64,000 nt of DNA, from NCBI GenBank assembly GCA_038502055.1, contig JAXRKN010000030.1, forward strand, positions 62,001-126,000. The letters are read 5' to 3'. This document shows positions 1-12,128 of the stretch, piece by piece. The notes beneath the pieces were generated by a model, which worked only from the letters and a program-made list of their open reading frames with translations, did no database searches and was not told where the DNA came from. How positions within the stretch are numbered: position 1 is the first letter of the stretch; each line of letters opens with the position of its first letter. The position numbers and the translations under genes are program-made. The stretch comes from Tanytarsus gracilentus. Taxonomy: Eukaryota > Arthropoda > Insecta > Diptera > Chironomidae.

Positions 1-2169
1 AGCAAAATTCGCACAGTCTCTCTCTCTCTCCCTCTCGAGGAAGGCAAGCCCGATGTAAGAATTCAAGGTCAGTTCATTGACTCCAAAGTTTGTTTTCGCT
101 TCAAGTGTTTCATTTTTTCTCTCTTCTCTATCGCTCACTAATACAAAACGATTGGGGAATGGAGGAATGAATACGAATGGCAGTGAAGTTGGTGTTACGA
201 GCGTAAAGCTAAATTCCCGTTTTTCTTACGATTCTCTTGAAGCGCTTTATTTTAAAATTTTTGCTTCTTTTTACTCCTTGCTGGTTGAAGTATGATAGAA
301 AAATTAATGAAGATTGAGAGAATGTAGAGATTTGGTTGTGGAATTTTTAATCTTCTTGATTTCAATTTTTCTAGAGAATTTTTCAATGTTTTTCCTAATA
401 AACTTCATTTTTAATAATTACAACTTAATTATGCAACTTTTAAGTAGTTGAACTTTACTGCCCTTTTTTAACGACCGTCTTTATTATTTCTTTTTCTTTT
501 CGTCAATAATAAAATCTTTTATTGAAACTCCACACGAGCCTCCTTTTCCACACATTTCATTCTGTTTCTCTTTTATGAATGAAACCCGAACGTGAATGAC
601 AATTTTTATTTTTTAAAACTGAATTTAATGAGTTTTAAGTGTCAATAAAAACCTTTAATGCCTCTCAATTTTTTTCTCACTTTACTTCAAAACTTTCCAG
701 GAATTTTCTCAACCTTGAAATAATTTCTTCACACTCGACTCTCTAATTCTTTTCTCTCATGTAACACAATGATGCATCGCTTCATCTTTAGACACAACTT
801 ACTATGCACATTCTGCAACATTGAGGTAATCGACATGCAGCAAAAACCATAAAAAATAAATTAAAGCATGAGAAGTCGTTAAAGACTTCAAAGTGTGACT
901 TTAAGAATGGCAAAAAAAGAAAAAGGTCAGAAAGTTTCATGCTGGGGTCATGGCTGATTATTTTTATGGATAGCCATGATGAGGCTTTATGGTAAAACAA
1001 TAAAAGGATAATTATGTGTGACTGATTTGATGCCAAGGATTTTTTAATGATTTTTTTTTGTTTGTTTTATTATAAGTCCCGTAAAATTTAGTTGAATTTT
1101 ATTTTGTCTCAAACACTAAAAAAATTCAATATTAAAAATTCATGAACTCGGCTCTAACAAGTTCAACGTTCTCCTCTTCCCCACTCACTTAAGTCACCGT
1201 CTTTCTCGCTCTTTCTTGCCACGTACACAACAGTTGACAGTTGTTCTGCGCGTGGTAAATTATCGGTTGGTAAAAGCATAAAAAGACGAAAAGAACATGA
1301 AAAAGTAGCGAAAAGAAAGCGACAAAAATTTCTGCGTGCGTTGGTAAAAAAGTTCTAAAGTCAAAATATCGAAAGAAGAGGTCGATGGATAAATTTAAGG
1401 TAGAAAGAAGCATTTTGAGATGTTTGAAGAAAAAAGCAAAAAAGTTGGCAGTGAAAATGATTTTTTTTTTGCTTTTTATGGGCAGCATGTTGTTACTAAA
1501 TTGAATTAGTTTTGATGAAGTCACAAAATATGGCTAGATGTGGATAAAAGTCTAGTCGAGGTGACTGCGATCAACAAAGTTTTAGAAAAGTGTCGAGAAG
1601 AGAGGATAAAATATTATTTTTATAGCTTCTCTATTTTATTAACTAAAATTCCCAAAGTGCGTTAACACTTTTTTGTGCCTCTTCATCTCAACGTAAAATA
1701 AGATAAAAAGTTGTTTAATTTTTTTCTCAACATATTTGCCACTTTGAAACTGGTGATCGAAACACCATAAAAAGTTGAAAAACAAAAAAGTTTTTCAGAG
1801 TCAAAGAATTTTTTGATTTACTTCCTTGTTATAAAGACAATTGACTCGATAATTGGATAGTTTTAAAATTTAATTGGGAAGGTTTAGAGATGAATATTTT
1901 TTCATTGTTTACATCACAATTCACAGAAATGAGATTAGAAATTTAAGAAGAGTGAAAGAAAGTGAAGAAGAAAATTTTTAAATTTAAAATTCAAGGAACT
2001 ACTTTGTATAAGAAAATTAGCAAAAAGTATTTTTGGTATATTTTTAAGGAAAGTTTTTTAAAATTTTTAAAAATTATTTTTTTTCTTAAATTTATTTTCT
2101 TAAAATATTTTTACAAATAATTATGTGAACCACAACAACAGCTGAGTGATCATCGCCAACATCATAGCA

Positions 2170-2184
2170 AGAGAGAGAGAGAGA
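2170..2184. repeat. (GA)n microsatellite
   Basis: About seven GA units in a row sit just downstream of an E-box-like CAGCTG. In insects GA runs can bind GAGA factor, but nothing here shows that this one does. Confidence 0.6.
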
Positions 2185-4812
2185 AATAGGTGAAAGTTAT
2201 TGCTATCTTGCCAAGTGCTTTCTTCGCTGTTTTCTTCTTCAATCCAAAAAAAGCGAAATTGCGGTCGATACGCGCGCAGATTTTGCCAACAATATTTTTA
2301 TATATGTAGAGATAGCGCAGGGAAAGTAAAAGCTTAAAAAATTACTCTTTAACAATGCACTCTCGATTTTTGTTTCGGAATGAAAAACATGAAATCAACT
2401 TTTTTATGTTGTGATGACATTGGAAAGTGAGAGTGAAAGGCAATGGTGACTTATTATGATTGACGGACGATGTTAATTATGCAAAATGCATTTTCTTCAT
2501 GCTTGCGACATCGAAATGCGTAGAAGGCTTGATATGTTATGTTATCGTGTGATCGAAAGTGAAATTAAAGATTTTTTCGAAATTTTAACATTGGTTTCAA
2601 ATTCTGACATTAATTTTGCAATAACGTGAAATGCGGTCAAGAATAAAAAATAAATCGAGATGTGATTGAACTCCCCGGAATTGTTTTGAAAAAAAAGGCT
2701 AGAAAGTTAATCGATGACGACTTGAACAACTTTTGTGCTTTATCTCGATATTAAGTTCAAAATAATCTCGATGATGTCACAGCATTTTTTTGGTTGCCAA
2801 AATTAAAAATTATGAATGAACAAAAAAAATTTGAGAACAGAAAAAATATTTTAATTTTTTTTTATTTTTAATTTTAATAAAAAAGTTTAATTTTTTTATT
2901 TTTTTTTAAATTCGCGTTGAAAAATATCTCCAACCTCAATTAAATCTACCTCAATTTTATATTTATTATAAAAATTTCCATCTCTCAATTAAAATGTTCG
3001 AAAAAGAAAAGAGCCAACTTTTTTAAGTGCATCATCATCTTACCCATTTCACTCGGTCATGTTCAAATCATCTCTCCACACAGCATCAATCTCAGTGTCA
3101 GTTTTTTGTGGATGAGGAAATTTCTGCATACGAAAGCACATTGAGAAATGTGCAATGTCGATGTCACTTGTTCGGATGCATATTCGAGTATTTTTTACCA
3201 ACACATTTGCGCTATAAAAAAGTGACATTCATTTGCATGTAAAAAAAGTTCCGCCAACATTGCACAATCACAGAATGTGAAAATAAAACTTTTTCTTTTC
3301 ACGATTTAAATGTGAAAATGGCAAAAATAGGTCGTTTGGGATTCAGACAGGAACTTGATGATAATTAAATTAGTTTTTAGATTGCAAAGTTAGAAAAAAA
3401 ATTTTGTCCAAAATTTTAAAACTCACAAATTTTTTAAAATTTGAATTTTAAAATAAATAAAAACGAGAAAAATAATAAAAAATAATTTAATTTTAAAAAA
3501 CATAAAATTAAATAAAATTTCCTAATCACAAACTTATTTAAAGTAATTTTGAAAATGGCTAAATTTTCATCACGAGTTGTTGACGGAAATTTACAACACG
3601 AAAGTGCATATTGTATAAAAAAATTGTATCGTGTATTTCGATATGGGACAATGCTCATGCGTGCAATGAACTTGTGTGTAGTGTAGAGTGCTAGTCAATG
3701 ATACTATAAACCAATTGTAAAGTTTAAATGCGTGGAAATTTTTGTTCGAAAATTCCAATTTCCAATTTTCCAATTTTTAATATTTATTTTTATTCAGTTA
3801 TTGTTTAATGACTACAAGGTAAAAAATCCCCTAAGAGCCGCTGGATCTGAGGAGACACAAAACATCCTTGATTTTTTCGAATAAATGATTCAGAAATTAC
3901 AAAATGTGGGGATTTTAGAGTGAGTGCAGACAGTAATTAAGGTAATAGATTTCGCGATAAATTTAAAAAATATAAAAATGATTCAGATTGATTCAAGCTA
4001 GATTCTATTCAAAAGATATATGATTTTATTTTATTTAAGTTTAAAAATCAGCTATAAAAACAAATTATAGCCAACAAAGACAATCGAAATTAAATTTATT
4101 ATGTGCAATTTTTCCTTTCATTAAACTTTCAACTGCAATGAGAAGACAAAAAAATAAGTTATTACATGATTAGAAGGGGTACATAGAGGGGTGAGAATGA
4201 AGTGAAAACCAAGTATATGAAACGGAAATAATGAGAGTAATAAATCTTGTCGTCTCGAGGGTAACAAGTGCATTTTACGACTCAACTTTGCAAATGTTTA
4301 TTAGAGGGTGGTGAATTTTTTTCAATAGCTAAATTTAAAAATAATTCAGATGAAATTAAATATTTTTAAAAAATTCCATCCATAGCGTCTTTAAGTCTAA
4401 CTTAATTTATTGTACGTCAATCCTCAAATTAATCAATTCCATTAAATCCTTCAATTTATTTTTTTCTCATCAGCCCAAACGAGGAAATTCAAGTTAAATA
4501 CGCTAGTAAACCATAGAAGAAGAAGAACTCGTTTAAAAACATTTCTCACATCGTATATACAATAATTTATATTTTTTTGGCAAAAACATTACAAACACAA
4601 TCACAAACCATTAAATATTGACACAAGTGCACACACACAGTCGCTTACAAATGACCTACATCTACATCGTGAAGGTTAAAATCCGAACGAAAATTATCTG
4701 AAACGAAAATGCAGGTCATTCAACTTCAGTGTTCGGTGCGCTGCGATGTGTGTTGGTGTGTCAAAGAGTGTCATACACGTGCGCTTTCGAGCATTTTCAA
4801 TGTGCTCGTGTA

Positions 4813-4832
4813 TGTGTGTGTGTGTGTGTGTG
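4813..4832. repeat. (TG)n microsatellite
   Basis: Ten uninterrupted TG units. A nearby stretch (around 4630) has a short run of AC on the same strand. This is ordinary simple sequence and would be length-polymorphic. Confidence 0.8.
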
Positions 4833-7800
4833 TAAGAGCACGTTTGAACATATTTTCCTCAATATTAAAAAGTAAAAAGATAAGAAAGTTTTTGTCTGAT
4901 ATCAAAAAAAAAATACAATAAATTTAATTTTGTGAGCGTATGAAAAGTTAATGAGAATGTCACATTGTAGGTACACAAAAGTAATCAGCCGGAATATTTT
5001 TTTACTCTGTACGAGTCTAAAAATAATTTTGTCTCATATCAGTATGTCACTCGGTCTACCAGTGACTCAATGAGTTGTTTTTAGTTTTGAAGGCGGAATT
5101 TAAATTGAGATAGTGGCATGAATGGGACATGCGGGAATGTTTTAGAAAAAAAATTAAGATTTGATGTTTTGAAAAATCATTCTATAAATTTTACTTATAC
5201 CATTGAGACTTTCCAAATGATCACCCTAATTTTTTACTTCTTTGAACCAACTTTAATACCACATAATTTTTATTTGTTCAACGAAATAAAAAGTAAATCA
5301 TTTCACTCTCAACAGACACGATGAAGCCAACAAATAAACAAGTCCGTCTGCCTGTTAGGTAAAAGTCTTTCATTTTTCTCATCTCTAACGAAAAAAAAGT
5401 TGTAAAAATCGTGCAATTGGAAAAAGAAATTTTTCGCGCAAGTTGACTTTGTTTCCATTCCAAAGTCGTTGACCTGTAAAGTGAACATAATCGACTTAAT
5501 GTGCGTTTTCTATAATTTTCACTCTCGCTTACATAAAAAATAATGTCTCGAATAGTGAAAACTGGTTGTGATGCGACGATGATAAAAAAGAGAGATTGAG
5601 TGATAATGAAATGCACTTTTACTGATTGATATGCAGAGAATGTTTGTATACGGTTATGATGCGACATGATGGTGTAATTAGGTGTAAGTTATGTTCGCTT
5701 ATGTCAGAAGAAATGAAAAAGTTTAGAAATTAATGGGATTGGAAACTAAAAAATTTAATTTTTTTAAACAAAGAATTGAAACTTGAATTAATTTTATAAT
5801 CATTAAATTAAAAGATTCACTCCAATTGTTTAGAATTTGTCTTGTGCTTTTATTCGTTTCGTAATTTTTACAATTGGCCTCGACATTGGTACGAGTAAAT
5901 ATAAGTGGATTTTTTTTAAAAAAAATATTTATTTCATGACAGGAAAGTTTTTTATAAATATTCTTCAAATTCCCTTTCATAAAATTTGTCAATTTCAATC
6001 TCGCAGCTCTCAAAATTCATTCACGATCACTCTCATAATCAGCCTCTAGACATAATCATCATCAACTCATCTTCGAAAGCAGACACAGAAATCACTCAAG
6101 TGAGTTCAATGCACTTCCAAAATAAAATAAAACGCACGAGTCGCACATAAAAATTTCTCCAGCATGCTTTTTCGATACATCATGAGTGAGATGGAAAATG
6201 TCTGAAACTTTCGATTTTCAATCAGCGATTAATTTTTTTCTCTTCTTTCACTGAAATGAAAATTTGTGTCTTGCGTGATTTCTCTCTCGCAGTGTAATTT
6301 TTTTCTATCAAGTTCATTGACTCTTTCATGTTTAGAAAATGTCCAAAAAAATTTGAAACAATGGGGAAGTAATTAGGATGAATTTTCCATAAAGACTTGA
6401 GAGTGGGTTAGAAGGTAAACAAAAATCGACAAAAATAAAAATAATGAAAGAAAATTTTATGATTGATGGGTGTGAAAAGGTTTGAGTGTGAATGAACTTG
6501 TGAGAATTTTGTGCGTCACTGATGGATTTGAGTGTATTTAAATATTTTTTTGAAATTGTAATATTGTTTCATTTTTTCACATTTAAATTTTCTTTAAAAT
6601 AAAATAAATTTTTTTGATTCAAATGAACTCAGATACTCGCCCGCATCTTTTTTTCCAAACAAAGAAAACTTTTATCTCAAGAAAAAAATCACTGCAGACA
6701 CAACACACAAACAAAGCAATTCACCCCCAAAAAACTCCATAAAAAGCTCTTCCAGACAAAATAACCTCCAAATATCCTCAAGATTCCTTTCATTGAACTC
6801 GCATAAACTTGCGCAATTGCAAAAAATGTAGAGCAACATGGAGAAAAGAATTGCAGACATCCTGAAAGCGCTGCAGAAGCGAAAACATAAAAGCGAGACT
6901 GTCTGCCACCGAGAGTGGAGTGAAATGGAAAGGGGAAGTGAATGAATTCGATTTTAAATGCCACCCAATGCAGCAGTGAGGATGAGAGCTTTATATGCTT
7001 TTGTGCCAGACATACAACGACCGGTATTTTTAACCCAGAAAGAAGAAATTGTAGAGTTGAATTATTTAGAAGAAGGTTGGTGAGAGTGATAGGTTCAATT
7101 AACTAAAGCAAAAACGCATTCTTGATCATTTGGAAAATTGTGGAAAAGAAGAATAAATAGATTAATTTAAAAGTTGACAAAACTATCAAAACTGATTTAG
7201 CCAAAATTAGAAGGTTTAAAAATTAAAAACATTGGTAGACTTTTTAAACAAGTTTTTATGGTATTTCCAAATACTCCAAATTTGAATCTTTATTATTTTT
7301 ATTCCACCCCAATTTGTTTCCTCTTTGCTAAAAATTTGCAATATTTTTTTCCTCATTCCTCTACTTTTTAACCCTCGTTCGTATGTGTCTCGTTTCTATG
7401 GCAATGGCACTGCTTTTCCTCTCCTATTTTTTTTGTTCAGGGATTCATGCATTTCGACACTAGCAAAAAAATTCCGCAAGGAAAATCGATAAAAAAAGAA
7501 AATTCAGGAGAACATTTTCGCAGTGCAACCCCTCGGCTTTGTCTGCAACCCCTCTATTTCACTGCACAGGACATTGACCGAGTGAGTAAGTGAACAGGAA
7601 AGTGAGGAAGAGACGAGAGTGGGTTGTGGTGAGGTGAAATTGAAAATCGAGTCTTGTGAGATAATTTTATCTCTTTTATCGAGTAAAGAAAAAAATTAGG
7701 CAATGAGGGAAAGATGATGGTTTTTCCAGTGAACATTTTCTTTTATTGAGATTTGAATATTTATGAGATGAATTAAGTGTGAAAATGAAGATGGAAGACT

Positions 7801-8468
7801 TTTTTTTGCTAGAAAATTTTATGAATTAGTAAAATATTTTTCAAGTTTTCTTAGCAAAATTCATCCTTAAAACCCCAAAATATTCACTATTTTTTTATTC
7901 TTGAACCCCCTCAGCTCTCACCCTATCTCAATAATTTTTTCTCCACCACTTAACGTCGCATAAATAAAGCCATACAAATAAAACTGCTTAGAATAAAAAT
8001 TGCAAAGAGCTACAGCATCAGTGAGAGAGTGAGAGCATGAGGCAAAATGTGAGCTGTAGGTCATTAACATTTTCAACATTCGAGAAAGAGAAAGAGACAG
8101 TTTGATAAAGAAGAGTGAGAGAGACATTGGAGTGGGTTGTGAAAGAGAAAATAGTGATGGAAATTTGTGTGTGCATCTTGAAAAGAAGTGAAATATTTTA
8201 TGGGATTTATGAAAAAAAAAATTGCAGGGTTGTTGTTGGATGGAAAAGTTGTATATTATTTAAAATTAAAAAAAAATAGAGTTTAATATTTCTTCAGGTT
8301 TTAAAAAATAAAATTCCTTTCTACTTTTAATTTTTCAAAACTTCTTAACGTTCACTTGATTTTAACTCCACCCACTTCTCCAACTTCATTTTTCGCCCAT
8401 TATAAAATCGATTTTGTCTGGAATTTTTTTCAACTAGCACAACTCGACATGCGAATAAAAAAACTCAC

Positions 8469-8835
8469 CCAGATCCGGCATCGAGCTCGTTGGCTCTTCG
8501 TTGCTGATAATTTTCACTTTCTGATGCTGCACTGGCGGTGGCATTTCGATGGGCTTCAAATCACTGCTGCTGACCTGATAACCTTCCTCGTACATTCGTC
8601 CATCCTTGATGACACGAAATTGTTGTTGATGTTGTATTGGTGGTGGCGGAGGTGCGCGATAGACATGATGCGTATAGTGCTGGGGTTCAGGCGAAGAAGT
8701 TGACGATATTGAGGTTGATTTTTTGAAGAATTGTGGAATGTGATCCTCAAGATCGGCCGAGAGCTGACTCTCTAGGTGATCTAGAATCAAATGATGATTT
8801 TCGTATGCTTTTGACGAATGAAACATTTGTGTCAT
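8469..8835 (-). CDS. First coding exon of an unidentified gene (partial, 122 residues)
   Basis: I do not recognise this gene. The exon reads from ATG at 8835 and stops at a strong donor (GTGAGT, at 8468-8463) after ...SSMPDL, in phase 1. An in-frame TAA lies upstream of the ATG, so the start is credible. The peptide begins MTQMFHSSKAYENHH, has a short helix-like segment (LDHLESQLSADLEDHI), then a proline- and glutamine-rich low-complexity stretch (PPPPP, QHQQQ), then RVIKDGRMYEEGYQ. The composition is that of a cytoplasmic scaffold or regulatory protein, but no domain is visible. The exon is clearly richer in G+C than its surroundings and free of stops. Downstream exons were not found, so they should lie beyond long introns or off the left edge. 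Confidence 0.6.
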
Positions 8836-10154
8836 GATAATTGAATTGCGGTGGATTTGAACGGTGGGATCGAAAATTTTATTATTTTTTGGTTAAATTT
8901 TTTATTTCTTTGTTTTCAAGCACTTTGAGTTGGTTAACTAATTTTTTACCAATAACAAAATTTTGAAAATTTTCCTTCAAAAACTTTTAGTTTTAGTTGA
9001 ATTAATTTTTTGAAATTTTTTAGTTCACTTTTTTGATATTTTCGTTTTTTTAAAGCTTCAACGGGTTTGCATCAATTTCTGTAAACTCTTTGCTTATTAT
9101 TTTTGTTGTTTTTAGATCCAAAAGCGTTATCTTTTTTTTATTTGCTTAAATAATTATTTTTTTCTTTCACTTAATGTTTTATAAACTTAATTAATTCACT
9201 TAAATTTTACGATATATATTTCTTCATTAAAATATTTCCAATAAAATACGAATAAATAATTTTCTTAAATTCAAATTAGCAAATATTAGAATTTTTTAAA
9301 GCCATTTTCAGCTTCAAACGTTTTTTCTTAATTATAAAATCGTTCCAAAATAATTAAAATACACAATTGTTTTTCTCTTTTTTTTTTCAAAAAAAAAACT
9401 GAACGAGAGTTTGTGTTCAACGTCCGTATTCAATGCCGGCAAAGTTAACACTGACGCGGCGGCGACTCTTTTCTCTCCTTTCCACCATCGACGAGCATAA
9501 ATGTTGTGCATGAAAATTATTGTGAATTGCTGTTTATGCTCTTGTTGGTTGATGGTGATGGGTTTAGGGGTTTGAAATTGAGAAGTGAAAAAATAGGGAA
9601 ACAAAAATTGAGAAGATAAATTAAAATTTGACAATTTTTCTGCAAATTTTTACAAATTACAAAATTTCATTAAAAATAAATTAATAAAATTTTTCATAAT
9701 ACCCAAAAAAAATAAATTGCTCAATTAAACTCAATTTCAGATCGAGCCCTTCACTTTCAACCCACCTTTCGCTTTCGTCTTCAATTTTCACTTTATGTCA
9801 CTTTATTGCCGCTTATCAGCCTCGAAGAGTTTAACAAAGAGTTGAAATGAGATAACAGCGTAACTCATAGTGAAAGCACAATTTCACTTGCAGTTTTTTT
9901 ACTTTCGTATATCACGATTTTTTTCGAAAATCGATAGGAGAAAAATCTTTTTGATGAGTCATCGAAAAGCCTCATCTGTTCTGTTTTTAATCTGTTTGAT
10001 TTTGTTTTAAGAATGAAACTTGCAAGATTTTTTAAAATTTGTAAAATCTGTAAATAACATTTTTAAAAAAACTACTTCAAAAGTTTCTTTATAAAATTTT
10101 TATTTTACCTCAAAAATCCAGACATTTTTCTAGATTTTTCTAGATTTTTCTTAC
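8836..10154. other. Upstream spacer of the 8469-8835 exon
   Basis: A/T-rich DNA with no coding exon that I can support. The segment just 5' of the ATG at 8835 is open in frame for a short distance and then closed by TAA. It probably holds 5' UTR or first-intron sequence. No clear core promoter element was identified. Confidence 0.4.
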
Positions 10155-10361
10155 AGTAAAATTTCCACTTGCATGAATTTTAATTTTCTTGTTTCCTCCG
10201 ACTTGCATTTTCTCTTCGTTAATGCCGTCGCATTTTGCTTTTTCTAATGTCATCGAACCCAAAATGGAGCGAAATGGGGAGTCGGTACGAAAAATTTTGC
10301 ACCCACTGCACAGCAGACAACAACAAGTTTGAGGATCCGAAGCCGCATTTTGTCGACTACC
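10155..10361 (-). CDS. Possible internal coding exon, unknown gene
   Basis: A 207-base segment is open on the minus strand and bordered by an acceptor (TTTCAG, before 10361) and a donor (GTAAGA, after 10155). Both borders are phase 0, so exactly 69 codons are encoded. The peptide starts GSRQNAASDPQTCCCLLCSG and ends KIKIHASGNFT. It has a cysteine-rich cluster, and its base composition is less A/T-rich than its surroundings. I do not recognise it. It lies upstream of the 8835 start on the same strand, so it could be an alternative upstream exon of that gene, belong to another transcript, or be a chance open frame. Confidence 0.3.
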
Positions 10362-10851
10362 CTGAAACATGAAATAAATTTCCTCCCTAGCAATATAGAA
10401 AAAATCTAGAATCGGGATAACAAACTTATTTGTGGGAGGAAAAAATGTTGCAGGATAAAAATGTTCCAAGGGCAAGGGCAGTTCGAGTTGCGCATGCTCA
10501 TTTTATCTACCCGGCATGTGTCGACGACTCTCACCATGACTCGAGTAGGAGGGTTGCAGAAACATAAATTTTCACTCAAACCACTTTTTTCTGTGCACAT
10601 TTGATTTTGTTGTTGCTGTAGGTTGAGGAAGAAAATGAAAAGTTTTCGCTTCCTTGTAGTTGAGGGTTGAATTAATGGATAGAAAATTATTGAGAAAAAA
10701 CGGAAAGATTTTTAAAAAAATTTAATTGAAGCGGTGTTCTGATGGAAGAAATTAGTTTCATAACTTTTAAAAATTTTGTTTATTATTTTAAAAGTTTATT
10801 AATTCTTCAAAGTAAAACAAGATGGGTCTGCAAACGGCGTTGCCATTTCCA
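10362..10851. other. A/T-rich spacer next to dispersed element
   Basis: Nothing supportable is seen between the candidate exon and the left end of the dispersed element. The sequence close to 10820-10850 is more balanced in base composition and may be an extension of the element. Confidence 0.4.
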
Positions 10852-12128
10852 ATAGCTCCGCATAGATTAGTACCCTACTCCGTTGCAATGGGCATTAGTG
10901 GCACTCCTGGCCGGCCATGATGGACATTCCTCAAAAAAATTTCAATGTCAATCGATTCCCGATGCAATGACGAGTTCAACGACATACATGAAGCCACAGT
11001 TCTAAAAAATGGACATTAGTGGCACTCCTGGCCGGCCATGATGGACATTCCTCAAAAATCGTCAGTGTCAATCGATTCCCGATGCAATGACGAGTTCAAC
11101 GACATACATGAAGCCATAGTTCTGAAAAATGGACATTAGTGGCACTCCTGGCCGGCCATGATGGACATTCCTCAAAAATCGTCAGTGTCAATCGATTCCC
11201 GATGCAATGACGAGTTCAACGACATACATGAAGCCACAGTTCTAAAAAATGGACATTAGTGGCACTCCTGGCCGGCCATGATGGAAATTCCTCAAAAATC
11301 GTCAGTTCCATTCGATTCCTGGTCAAATTACGAGTTCAACGACATACATGAAGCCATAGTTCTGAAAAATGGACATTAGTGGCACTCCTGGCCGGCCATG
11401 ATGGACATTCCTCAAAAATCGTCAGTGTCAATCGATTCCCGATGCAATGACGAGTTCAACGACATACATGAAGCCACAGTTCTAAAAAATGGACATTAGT
11501 GGCACTCCTGGCCGGCCATGATGGACATTCCTCAAAAATCGTCAATGTCAATCGATTCCTGGTGCAATCACGAGTTCAACGATACCCATGAAGCCATAGT
11601 TCTGAAAAATGGACATTAGTGGCACTCCTGGGCGGCCATGATGGACATTCCTCAAAAATCGTCAATGTCAATCGATTCCTGATGCAATGACGAGTTCAAC
11701 GATACCCATGAAGCCATATAAGAGAAAATTTGTATGAAAAAGGACATTTTTGCACTCACGGACGGTCCTTGGAGGGTCGTACCTCAAAACAAAATACTTC
11801 TTGCACAACTAGAACCAAAATCCGATCTTTAGCCACAAACCCGAGTGAAATCCGACCAGCCGTTCTTGAGATATGCCGCCCACTAAGATCGTGAGAAAGT
11901 AAGAAAGTAAGAAAGTAAGAAAGTGAGAAAGTGAGAAAGTAAGATGACTTAAATGGCTCTAACTCCTCGTAGGAGCAACCGATTTCAAATCTGTTTTCGC
12001 CAGTTTGTAGGGTTTGACTAGGCCTATCATTTGAGTATATGTTTTGGTATTGCACAATGTAATGTCTTGGCACTAGGGGTCGAAAACAGGTTTTGGAAAA
12101 ATCCAAAATTAATATATAGCGGAGCTAT
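10852..12128 (+). mobile_element. Non-autonomous dispersed element with internal tandem array
   Basis: The ends carry short inverted repeats: ATAGCTCCGCATA at the left (10852-10864), and its inverse, ending GCGGAGCTAT, at the right (12119-12128). Between them are seven 120-bp tandem units (10890-11730) and a unique 3' body (about 11731-12128). A second piece lies in opposite orientation at 22990-23285. It matches the 3' body and the last part of a unit, which shows the sequence is dispersed. The 3' body includes a short (AAAGTAAG)n-type microsatellite (about 11890-11945). No coding capacity is seen. The layout resembles Drosophila DINE-1-type elements with internal tandem repeats, but no Helitron terminus is clear, so the class is open. 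Confidence 0.7.
10890..11730. repeat. Seven 120-bp tandem repeats with a 240-bp higher-order pattern
   Basis: Units begin with GGACATTAGTGGCACTCCTG at 11011, 11131, 11251, 11371, 11491 and 11611, with a first unit at 10890 that is one base longer. The end of each unit alternates between ...CCACAGTTCTAAAAAAT (units 1, 3, 5) and ...CCATAGTTCTGAAAAAT (units 2, 4, 6), so the real repeating block is a 240-bp dimer. Unit 7 runs straight into the unique 3' body of the element. Similarity is highest among the middle units and lower in the outer ones. Confidence 0.92.

Larger units (their letters stand above)
1..8468. other. Gene-poor A/T-rich region, probably intronic or intergenic
   Basis: No supportable coding exon was found here on either strand. 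The open frames are short, low in complexity and lack plausible splice borders. Simple sequence includes a (GA)7 run near 2170-2184, a (TG)10 run near 4813-4832 and GA-rich patches near 8008-8140. Because a minus-strand first coding exon ends at 8469 with a good donor, this stretch is best explained as the intron or introns downstream of that exon, with the rest of the gene beyond the left edge. That is inference. Confidence 0.5.

Noticed and set aside
4709..4921. 70-residue open frame with a Val/Cys-rich middle
   Set aside because: The frame is a translation of the TG microsatellite and neighbouring A/T-rich DNA.
10890..11730. CRISPR-like regularity of repeats
   Set aside because: The units are contiguous 120-bp tandem repeats without variable spacers, inside a eukaryotic dispersed element.
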